Source: Macrophomina tecta | Taxonomy: Eukaryota; Ascomycota; Dothideomycetes; Botryosphaeriales; Botryosphaeriaceae | Direction: 5' to 3' | Assembly (NCBI GenBank): GCA_024180945.1 | Contig: JAKSGN010000006.1 | Coordinates: 2,108,001-2,172,000 of the forward strand | DNA length: 64,000 bases | In this document: piece after piece, positions 47,302-57,129 of the stretch | Layout: each line of letters begins with the position of its first letter | Numbering within the stretch: position 1 is the stretch's first letter | The notes under the pieces: generated by a model | Database searches by the model: none | The model's input: only the letters and a program-made list of their open reading frames with translations | Told to the model about the DNA's origin: nothing | Program-made: the position numbers and the translations under genes

Positions 47302-48845
47302 TCAGCGGAGCAGAATCTTACTGCCACCGTCAGGAAGCTTCGTTCTGAACAGCACGTAAGGCAACACGCGTCTATCAGTGCCGGGATAGAACGACGGAGC
47401 GCGGTTGAGCTGGTTGACAGTGAAGTAGAGGTAGCCGTCTTCTGAAGTCGCAACTATATCAAGCAAGGCACATCAGCATGAGAATAGCTGCAGTGGACCC
47501 CTACCACGAACTCGCCCAAGGGAATGGAAGAGTGGCTTACAAGTATCGACCCAGTTGATCCGCGGATCCCGTACAAAAACACCTGTCGTCCCATTCGCGG
47601 GACTGTACCAATTGACGGCATTCTGCTCCATATTGCCCACATACACGATATTGTTCGTATCGGTTTCAAATCCATCACTCACGCCCTTCTGCCCGCGGTT
47701 CGCCACGCTCGCCTGCGCCAGCACCTCGCTGCTACGCCCACGCGCCCGCAGCCGCTCCGTAGGAACGGAGTGCAAGTAGCGGCCGGCAACCTGGCTCCAG
47801 AACAGCTCCTCGCCATCGGCGGATAGCGTGATGCCGTCCGACCCGACGGGCACGTAACCCACGGGGCCGTCCGCGCCCTGCGGCAGCGCGTACAGCGGCT
47901 CGCCCCAGACGTGCGCGACGAACTGGCCCTCGGCGCGCACGGCGGGCAGGCCGTCGAGGTGGCGCCAGGACTCGCCGGAGCCGAGGTCGACGACGATGAT
48001 GCCATTGCGGCCCTCGTTGCTGGAGTCAGTGATGTAGGCGACGCCGGCGTCGGAGGAAGCACCGGACAGGCCGCCGCGCAGGTCGAAGCGGACGTCGTTG
48101 AGGTATGAGAAGGGGGTCGCGACGTCGGCCGGGAAGGTGATCGTCTGGATGACGGTATCGGTGGTCAGGTCGACGCCGATGAGCTTGGGGCCGCCGACGG
48201 TGGCGGGCACGAGCGTGCCGTCGCTCATCAGGGCGCGGCCGGTGTCGAGGATCCACAGGCGGTCCAGGGCGTCGACAACGACGGATTGGACGCCGATGAG
48301 GTGGTCTTGGTAGTTGGCACCGGCTGTGTTGGAACATGAGTGACTTTCCTCTCCTGAAAGCAAAATATTGGAGGAAAGGACACAGGGCCGAAGCAAATTG
48401 AGGACGAAGGAGAGTATTTCAAAAAAAAAGAAAAAAAAAAAATAAGTAATGAGACCTACATGGAGTGTTGGTGGTGTAGTTGATTGCACCACCCGGAGGG
48501 TTGTTCCACTCTGCACTCGGGTAGGGGCGCTCAGTATTGTTGGAGAAGAGCTCGGCGACGGTATATTTGCCATTGTTGCCATCGTTGGTGTTATTCGGAT
48601 CGAGACCGGGTGGGTAATTTGAGAACAGGCGTCCGGTAGATGATACAGCGATTCCTTCAGGCTATTGTTAGCAGATGTTTATCTATTGCATGCCACTTTC
48701 TTCGCTCACCTGTCGGCCATTGGTCGTAGTACAAATGCACTATCTCCAGTGGAGGGCCAGCTGTGCCTGGGTCAGTTGCTACCTCTTGCGCTGAGCTCAG
48801 CGAAGCAAGACAAGCAAATCCAGCAATATAAATCGAGCGCATCAT
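47302..48845 (-). CDS. Secreted MRJP/yellow-like beta-propeller protein
   Basis: Four exons on the minus strand (48845-48710, 48654-48460, 48323-47541, 47453-47302) give 421 residues. A signal peptide (RSIYIAGFACLASLSSA) indicates secretion. The body reads GIAVSSTGRLFSNYPPG, LIGVQSVVVDALDRLWILDTGRA, FSYLNDVRFDLRGG, YITDSS and VYVGNMEQNAVNWY, then ends with TSEDGYLYFTVNQLNR. The LWILDTG block and repeated strands match the major royal jelly protein/yellow family, a six-bladed propeller. Members are best known in insects and occur patchily in bacteria and fungi; the fungal function is unknown. SMP-30/gluconolactonase-like propellers are the alternative, but the motif favours MRJP. Intron 2 holds an A-rich run. 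The four-exon chain keeps frame throughout. It is convergent with REV1, 218 bp apart. Confidence 0.85.
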
Positions 48846-49486
48846 CAATAATCAGTCAATTGGGGAGGTGAATTGAGGTCGAGGATGTTCCGCCCTATGT
48901 ACTACTCTGAAGCGGGGAAATCAAATGACTGCAGTACAGCCAAGAAGCGTGTACAAGGAAATGAAGTCATTCTGCGGTGATCCCATGAAGGTACACCAGA
49001 AAGAGCAAGATTCCGAGATGGTTTCTGCCAAGGACCGCAGAACGTTTACTAGCCTGCGCGAGACCGGAACAATAGCGCAACTGTGAGTAGTCGCACATGA
49101 TGCTTGGCCTCATCATGGACCGTTGATCGTCACTGCAGGGGCAGCCTCCCGCAGTCCGTTGCGGTCATGGCGAAATCCAAAGGGCGTCGCTAATTTTCTA
49201 TCCCGAAGTCTAGAGAAATTGCTTGGTTTCAACTGCGGGAACAAGTTCACATAAGATGATTCCCCGCCGGAGTAGATTGCACTACCTGCAGTGATCGGTT
49301 TGCAAGCCTCAACCCGGTCGCATTGGTTCTTTTATTTTGTGACATAATCCGCGGCCCTTTTCGTCGGCCGTTATAATCGCTCCAGCCGTATCAGCCAGTG
49401 CAACCCGTCCCTCACTCAACCGAAGAAACCCCCCCAAGTGCACCACATGAAACCATGCTGAGGACATGCAGAAGGAAATGAATCGC
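48846..49486. other. Intergenic region between two minus-strand genes
   Basis: It holds the promoter of the MRJP-like gene and the 3' UTR of eL42. No further gene is seen. Confidence 0.6.
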
Positions 49487-50460
49487 TTAGAAGACCAGAG
49501 CAGCACCCTTCGTCTTCTTGTCACCACTATCATATTGTTAGCACCGAGTGAAGGCCATCGGACAACCGATGGGACGTACCCGAGCTCGAAGTGCTTGCAG
49601 CGCTTCAGAGCGAGCTGAGCCTTGGTCTTGCAGACCGTGCACTCCAGTCTGAGGACGACCTTCTTGGTAGTCTTAGCCTTCTTGTGGAAGACAGGCTTGG
49701 TCTGACCACCGTAACCGGACTGCTTGCGGTCATAACGACGCTTTCCCTGGGCGAACAGCGAGGCCTAGACATGTTGGGTCAGAGAAGTTCATGAGCCAGT
49801 GGACAATCTGTTCCCATACCTTGCCGGCCTTGTACTGGGTCACCCTGTGTTGCTAATCGCAGATATCCTTGTCAGCGTTTCTATTCCTCTGGCATGAGGG
49901 AATGGCGGAACTTGCAGTGTGCTTCCTGCAACCCTGGCCCTTGCCTGTTCGTCCATGTTAGCTGCTTTGTACCCCAGAATTTGGGCAAAGAACAACTTAC
50001 AGTAGGTCCGCCTCGTCTTGGGAACGTTAACCTGGTCGAAATGCGTCAGCACCACAGCATTCTGAATATGGCCAAGGGAGATCATGTTGTCCAGCATCAT
50101 ATCCGCAGTGCCGCCATCCGTAATTGTTGCATCTCATGAAAGCGCCGCAGCTGAAATAATTCATTGGGATTGGTGTGCTTCCGCCTCGAAGGCGAGAAAT
50201 CCGATGGTGGGTGATTGCGCAACTCTATCAGCCTCCAAAACCCCCGCACATGGTTGTGAATGGAATTCGATGTGCAACAAAGGCGACTCAGTAGCACTCG
50301 TGGGCGGAAGCGACGTCGAATTCGAAGCGGTTGAGCGGTCGAGATTGAAGTCGTCGGCGGCGGGTGGCGGATCATGGAGCAACCAATGCGGGCGGCGGCG
50401 ATGCGGGAATGTCCTCTGGAGCGATCTTCGCGCGTAGAAGAAAGGCAGATAGCTTACCAT
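49487..50460 (-). CDS. 60S ribosomal protein eL42 (L44/L36A)
   Basis: Six small exons on the minus strand (50460-50458, 50031-50001, 49944-49916, 49852-49820, 49764-49580, 49526-49487) give exactly 106 residues, the family length. The first exon is the ATG alone, followed by a 426-nt intron, common in fungal ribosomal protein genes. The protein has the four zinc-binding cysteines (Cys12, Cys17, Cys74, Cys77) and [13 protein letters not shown] with Pro56; a change at that residue gives cycloheximide resistance in yeasts, so sensitivity is predicted. It sits near the ribosomal E site. The third intron begins with GC, not GT: the exon ends at the KHT codon ACT and the intron starts GCAAGT, ending TTAG. 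All other splice sites are canonical. No other exon choice restores the conserved [14 protein letters not shown]. Confidence 0.95.
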
Positions 50461-50887
50461 CTTGACGGTATTGGGGGGTTGTCTAGGATGGTTGTTGGTG
50501 AGTCGTTGGCGGTGGTGTCGTCCTTGGAGGCTGTGTGTGCTTCATTTTCGCCGGCCTTTGTGGGTTCGGCTCCTGTCGGTGCATCGGCGAATCGGCAAAA
50601 CCACGGCATCACACAAAGCCTGCCGTCTGCACAGACTTTCCACGGTCATCTCGAAGAGTTCATACGTCAGTACGCACTTCTCGATTTCTCAGACATTCTT
50701 CCACTCTGCTGCTCCGTAGGTGTGAAGTTACTACGCGGGAGCAGGAAGAGCTATGGAACTCGTTCGTAGAATCCACTCGCGCCGAAGGATTTGAAATACG
50801 GCACATAGGGAGTGCAAGCAGTCATCCAAATGTAAATGTCATTATCATTATTAGACACTTGCATGACTGCCTGCACTCTTTTCCAAT
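50461..50887. other. Promoter region of eL42
   Basis: No gene is supportable. The plus-strand open frames here lack protein character. The stretch should contain the ribosomal-protein promoter; I see no unambiguous known element. Confidence 0.5.
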
Positions 50888-51341
50888 TTACCACACAATC
50901 GCCAGCAGGCCCGCGACCGCACCGGCACCAACCATAATGGAACGCACCACATTCAAAGCAGATAGGATGAGAAAAGGGTAAGTTGCATGCATGTGCTCAT
51001 GGCGTCTTACGCTGCGTCATGAGGTACGAAAACGATAGGCCGGATGCAATCGCAAAGTAGGGCGCCGTGCCAGCGCCAATATGAAACTGGTATTTCCATT
51101 GCTTGATTTTGATCGGCGCAGGTGCGAATCTTACGGTGGGAATAATAGCATAGCTAATCCATGCAATTGCGCCTATGGGAGAACGCTGGTCAGCTGCGTC
51201 TGGTCTCGCGGTTATGTAGCGAGCCAGTTATGCAGCAAGCCCGCGGTATGACCTACCGGACAGCCACGCGGCAGACGTGATGGCAATAACCCGCGCAGTA
51301 CGGACAGGAGTGGGGACCGAATCGTTGGTGACGCTCGACAT
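50888..51341 (-). pseudogene. Broken DUF1772 (anthrone-oxygenase-like) membrane protein gene
   Basis: The minus strand has a start exon (51341-51257) spliced by an 84-nt intron (GTAGGT donor, ATAG acceptor) to a second exon (51172-50997), reading PVRTARVIAITSAAWLSG, then WKYQFHIGAGTAPYFAIASG, characteristic of the first two helices of DUF1772 proteins. That frame stops after about 86 residues. Further down, in a different frame, a C-terminal helix with the family-like LNVVRSIMVGAGAVAGLLAI ends at 50888. The two parts are one frame apart with no usable AG acceptor between them, and about 50-60 residues expected between helix 2 and the last helix are missing. The gene is therefore probably an internally deleted, frame-shifted remnant. 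A short functional protein or an assembly error is the alternative. Intact relatives are integral membrane proteins of mostly unknown function. Confidence 0.65.
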
Positions 51342-52195
51342 TGCTGCTTGTGCAAGCAAGTATGTGTGTAGAGCGATGGTAGTTAAGCTGAAAAACTCGC
51401 CACACGGCCGGAGCCAACGGCTTTATAGCCAAAGCAGAGGTAGGCCACATGAATTCCGCCGGAGCTATAGGGAGCTGGCAGCCCCGCTGTCTCACGCCAT
51501 CACCGTTCGCGATGGATTTCTGCAAGGGAAACCTCGGTGATTAAGCCGGTCAGGGTAGCGGTACGGTGTCGCCGGCATTCACATCCTACGAGCTCCAATC
51601 TCTCGGATCCGCCAATACCGTGTCAGTCCGTCTCCTCGGCTCAGCACTCGGTCGTTCTGATTGATACGTAAAGATAGTGACTGGCATGCAAGTGCCGCCT
51701 TTGCGGATTTATGTTACCGTATAGATGCATCTCCGATTTAATTTTGCCGGAAGAAAACTGATCGTAGAGCTAGTGGAAGTTGAAGCATTCGGCCGGACGT
51801 GAATGTCTAGAATGACCTATCACACTATGCCTAGATGAGTGCTTAACTCCCAATGGTAGTTGAATATCAAGCCTTGCACACAGAGAAGGCAACAATCATA
51901 AGCGAACAGGCTTACGAAAAGCAACGAGAAAGTATCGTTGAATATATCATGCGATCTCTGCCATATTTCCACTCTGGTAAACGCAGGTTGCAGGGCTTGT
52001 GCTCCTAGCAAACGCTGGCAAAATGTCACTAAGAGTCAAGTCCAGTAATAGAAAGTACAGTCAGAAGTAACATGCGCATTACGCCGGGTATCCGTCACAT
52101 TCCCAAGCCAACCATGAAGATTCCGTCCGTCCGTCCGGCCCAATACAAACAAGTCCGTCCTTGCAAAGCGCAACGAATAACCCTGAACCAAAAAC
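51342..52195. other. Intergenic region
   Basis: It lies between the broken DUF1772 gene and the Src1-like gene, both on the minus strand. A short CCGT tandem run is near 52,122. Nothing else is supportable. Confidence 0.55.
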
Positions 52196-54486
52196 CTAAT
52201 AGATCGGCCTTTCCTCCCAAGTCTTCTTCTCTCCCATCTCCTCCTTGACTTGCGGCTCCGAAGAGCTGTTCACCAAAGCTCCATAATTAGGTCCCATGCT
52301 CAGCCTGCCCTGTTCTTTTTTGACGCCTCCATTTTCAATCGCTCCAATCGCTCCGACCCACTCCCATACTCTACTAACATCGCCAGCCCTGTTCTCCCTG
52401 ACGCTTGGCCTTACGTTCGAGTTCTGCTCCACCTTCTTCTGGACTCGCTCCCACAACTTCTGTCTCCGTCTTGCACTGAATTCATCTCGCAGAATATCAT
52501 CCCGCAGCTGGCTCATGCTGATGAAACTCTCAGGATATCTGTACGAGTCCTGGGCATGATAAGCCGCCTGCATTTTCAGTTGGTCTAAAGCGAAAGTTGC
52601 GAGAAGCTTGGCGCGCTTTTCGGTCTCGGTGGATGCTACCCAAGCCGATCTGGAGTAGAGGAGCATGCCGGACATGGCAAGCACGCCTATAAGTTTCCAA
52701 AGATGGCGTGCCAGCGCGAGTCGGACGGATCTTCTTGCGGCACAGTAGAGGGAAATTCGGGCGAGGCTTGTGGAGGCAAGTCTTCTGGTTCCGGATTCTC
52801 TGTAGGGACAAAGCCATATCTGATTAGTTAGATGGCTCAGTAAAGCTCGACATAAAGAAAATCATGAACTTACCCGTCAACATTGCTGACCACCTCATCA
52901 CGATCCACGACCTCCGGTATGGCGCTGGCCCAGAGGTCATCGAATTCGACTTGAGACATACCCTTGCGACGCTTGGTGGAGATTTCGTCCTTGAGATCCT
53001 GTTCATCGATTTCAGGGATTGCCAGATGGTGGCCTTGCTCATCGACGAGATCACCACACTCGAACTTTGCGTTCCTCTCGCGAAGCTCCTCTACTGCACG
53101 GTCTGCAACTGCTTTGACTTTCCTGGCCTTATCGCTGTCCGGCTCGCATGTAGGAGGCAATGGGACAAGACCTCCAAATGAAAGTGGGTGCTGTCTTATT
53201 ACAAAGTCGGATTCGCATGTGGTTACGAGCTCCGGATAACAATAGGCATGCTGCGGGCATGGCTCGCACCGCGGCAACAGCGCTTCGAGACCCTTTGCGT
53301 ACTCTGGGACTTCGAAGTCGTCCAGACTGATAGCCTCTTTTCCAAGGCCACAGTAGCCGACAGCAAGCTTTTCGCCGCGCCACCACGCGGCGTACCCGCC
53401 GAGTAGGGCGACCAATATTGTCAGTGGCGCTACTTTCATAGCTCCTGAAGCCTGACGAGGCCTGTTTCGCCGCGGAGGAAGTATATCCATCTTGCCCTGC
53501 TTAGCCCGTTCACGGACAAGCTCCAGCTGCTCCTCTGGTGTAAACTCCTCCCCGGTATCAATATCCTCCCGCTCATCATCTGAAAAATGCTCTGGGACGG
53601 TATCTATTTCCATCTGCTGCAAAGCTGGGGTCGGGGACCTTTTGCGGGCCACGGGAGCTTCATAGGCACTGGACGCAGCATCGGTGTCCTCGTCTTCTTG
53701 TGTCGAGCTGAGAAGTTCAGTCTTCCTCCGGCTTGCGCCACTCTTTCGTTTATCGTCGTACTCGGCGCCGAAGGTCTGCCTTCTTCTTTCGCGCTCAACA
53801 GCGCGAGGTTCATATGCAGGAGAGCCGCTTTGGAATGGGTTGTCGGAAGAAAACGGACTGGCACCGTCTCGCTCTTCTTCCTTGACCGCCGGGGTTACAG
53901 AGGGCCTAGATTGGCGCACGACTGGTGTCATAGATTGCCTGGATTGGCGTGAAGGAGGCAGACTCTCTTCTATTTCCTCTAGTTCTGGGGCGCGGTATGG
54001 CTTCGTTGACGCACGCTTCGATGGCGACCTGGACGTCCTGCTTCGTGGGACAGGGGTGAGATCAACGTCAGGCTCAACCGATGCAGTGGTACGGCGAGTA
54101 CTTCTTCGAGTAGCCGTGCTAGGTGCGAGCGAGGGAGCATTGCTCTCTTCGGTCATGCCTCGGGTGGAGCGTCGGGTGCTCCGGCGCACACTCTCGGAGG
54201 GGGCCAGCGAGGCGACTTCGTCTTCCGCACTGTCGTCTCCTGTCACGCTTGTCTCCCGGCTTGACGGCACATCCACTATACCCTTGGCCGAGCGCCTTGT
54301 CCGTGACTGAGCGGCAAGGTATTTTTGGGCCTGCGGGGCGACATGCTGGTTGAAGAGGGCGATGAGCTCGGGCTTTTTCGCGGAGGAAGGATATTTGACG
54401 TTATGGGCGACGAGAATGGAGCGCAATCTCGGCACTGTGATGGTGGAAGGGTCAAAGTCGGGCGAGAAATACTCGTATTCGTCCAT
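52196..54486 (-). CDS. Inner nuclear membrane protein of the Src1/Heh/Man1 family
   Basis: Two exons on the minus strand (54486-52874, 52799-52196) give 738 residues. A HeH/LEM-like domain is at the N-terminus (STITVPRLRSILVAHNVKYP), binding chromatin in relatives. Then comes a long Ser/Arg-rich nucleoplasmic stretch with basic clusters that suit nuclear import, a first membrane helix (VAPLTILVALLGGYAAWW), a lumenal Cys-containing domain (CEPCPQHAYC) and the Man1-Src1 C-terminal domain (RRSVRLALARHLWKLIGVLA as second helix, then a winged-helix-like tail). The 74-nt intron was placed using CTACAG as acceptor; the more distal ATCAG acceptor would put the second exon in the wrong frame and lose the conserved LARISLYCAARRSVRLALAR. 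The protein should tether telomeres or rDNA at the nuclear envelope. Confidence 0.93.
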
Positions 54487-57129
54487 GGTTGATGGTAGGT
54501 GTTGGCGGTTGCTAGGAGTGACGTGCTACGTCAGAGGAGGCAAAAGGAAGAATCTGTGCCACGCAGAGCGGATGGCGCAGGCTTCGGCGGAGGACTGGGA
54601 TGGAGCTGTTGTCGCGGTGCAATGGCACGACGAGCAATCCTTGTAGTGGGATGTGTAGCTAGCAGTTGGGTGCTCCTGTGGGCAACGGTGGTCTCAGGCA
54701 AGCGGCGGAAGGCGGAAGCGACGAAGGGTAAACATGGCCTCAGCTTTCTTTCTTGGCTTTTGCCTCTTACCAGGCAACGACAGATATGAGCACGTGCCTT
54801 CTCTCGATTTCACCCGCTCCATCTCATTCACACGAGTCGATGAGACCGCAGCATGACTCGATTGTACTCGCATATAAGCTTGCATTCTCCCCGTCCTCTC
54901 GTGTTTCTTCTCGTCCGTCAAGGTTCCCACGGCAAACCATGCAATAGTCAGCCTCGCGCACCTCACGGTCCAAATCACGCCCATGAACTTCGCTGGGGAA
55001 GAAGGCTGTACGATATGAGGTGCCAATGAACTCCGACAGATGTCGATCAAAGACACTCACGCTGCAGGAGGTCGTCAGTTCGCATATCGAATACTTTTTG
55101 GCGTTTTATCAGAACCCATACGGGCCCCCTGTGCTCCTGCGGAAACATTCATCTCGACATCCACATTGCTACTGGCGCTCGAAGGCTCGATATCACATGT
55201 CTGTCCGGATCTCAACGCTAATGTCCTGCAGAACAAATTATGCACCCAAAATGCCACTTCTTGCTTGATGTCGTTGGGTTTTCGCAGCCCTGCTGTACAC
55301 CTTTTCAGAGTAATAGTATATGCGTGATGGGGAGCATGCTAGCTGGCGCTTCCACGCCGAAGGAGACCGTCCGGCTTGGTTGCGAAACAGATTCCCCTCG
55401 AACGGAACATAGTGAGATTGTGCATGCATACGACCAGGGACAGGCTTTCCTGCGAGTGGTAAGCAGCGGTACGGTTAGTCAACAGGGACTGTACTACAGA
55501 CCAGTGAACTTCAGCACGCATTTGTCACCGGTGAAGTTCACTTCGGATGGGAGCAAACACGCCACCAGTGAGGCAGGCAGACAGCCTCATGGGGCAAAAG
55601 CCGCTGATGCGAGACCTCCGGATACAACTGAGAGAGAAACCTGAGGAATGCCAGTGTGGTAAGAGAGGGAACTTCCGACAGGCGCATGCGTCAAGCGCGA
55701 TGATGCTGCCACGTTGATACCGCTCTCCATGACAGTGAAGCATTTGTGGTGATAAATATAGGCCACTACATGGGTGTGCCTCGCTGGTCGTATGATATTG
55801 GCGGGGGAGCCTGCAGTCCTATGGGACATAGGGCTAGCCCGACTGATGTTTTGAAGCAGTTGCAAAGAGACGTTGATCTACCCAACGCGGGCCGCCGTTT
55901 CACTAGCGAACATCCTTTTAGCGTGAAAACCCGGTTGATCTTCAATCTGCCTGATGGCCGGCCGGTGTCGGTCAACCCAAAAGGACTGCAGCTATTGGCG
56001 GTATTTACGAGATGGGCAGCGACGGCAAGCCGGTCTGCCAGGCAGCAAAGTCACAACTCCTGCTGCGGCTGCCCGAGACGAAAATCACGGCGGAAGGCAT
56101 TTTTAGGATCAGGCGCCATGGTGGAGGCGTAGCGTTAGTTCCATGACACGGCCCCCAATTGCGGCGCATGTTGGTGAGCACTCATCGTCCGGGGGGCTAT
56201 GGCACAGGTTTGCTCCTTTGCAGGAGGCACAGACCCGACGGCGGGACTAGAGGTGAGCACACTTCAAACAGGTGGCCGGAAGAGGCACTGAAGGAGCATC
56301 TGCGGCGCGCCGCGGCGTTGGATGCCGGTCTGAGTGGAGCAGCGGGTGGAGTAGCAGGCAAGGCTGATGCGCAGCGGCACGAGGCCGGAAAGGCTTTCTG
56401 GGGGTGCCGCTGATGACACGCGAAAGGTTGGTCGCAAAAGACATATCATGACGGGCGGCACCGCGCCGGGCGTCGAGGAGGGTGCAGCAACCACCAGGGA
56501 GTCAGAGGGTCGGTGCCCTACACTCCATCCGCATACGTCATCTGATTCTGTGCCCCAGCAACCCCAGCACCCCAGTCAAGTCCAGCCAGCCCAACCGCCA
56601 GCAGGCCACAGAACGCGGTAGAACTTGGAAGCTGCCACCAGAGAGCCAGCCCCCCATCCTCTCGTCTATCTCAATCTGCACACCGCCGCCCGCTCTCCTG
56701 ACTGCTCTCCCCCTTCTCCCTCTCTGTTCCCCCTCCGCGCCTCGATCTACTCAGCGCTGCCAAGTGTGTCAATCCGCCGCCGCCTCCCGGTCAATCACGC
56801 GCATGTGGAGGCCCACTCGCGCGATCGGCAGCGTTCCCAGTCCAACCCAGTGCTCCGTCATCATCCCCAGGCTCCCGCCTTGCCCGCGCCCCAACACGCC
56901 CGCCCGGAGCCCGAGTCTTCGCCCGGCTCCACGGTCGTCTGTCGCGCTCCCACCGCCACCGGCTCTGCATCCGCTCGAACCATCCAGAGCATCGCTTAAT
57001 CTCACCGTCTCTGCTCGTCCATATTAAGTCGGCCTCGCCGCGCTGCACGCGCCCGTTGCACGACTCGCTACGCACAGCACGCACGCTGCCGCCTCACCCC
57101 GCCATCTGCCCCCACCACTCCAGCAGCAG
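54487..57129. other. Long divergent intergenic region, 2.6 kb
   Basis: It lies between the start codons of the Src1-like and DUF3824 genes. Open frames near 55.2-56.4 kb have no recognisable domain and no credible splice chain. A 10-bp-arm inverted repeat is at 55,503-55,542. The last 500 bases are very pyrimidine-rich and are probably the DUF3824 leader. Confidence 0.5.
55503..55542. repeat. 10-bp perfect inverted repeat
   Basis: AGTGAACTTC (55503-55512) is repeated in reverse complement as GAAGTTCACT (55533-55542), with a 20-base spacer. It could be a site for a dimeric regulator or chance. Confidence 0.6.
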
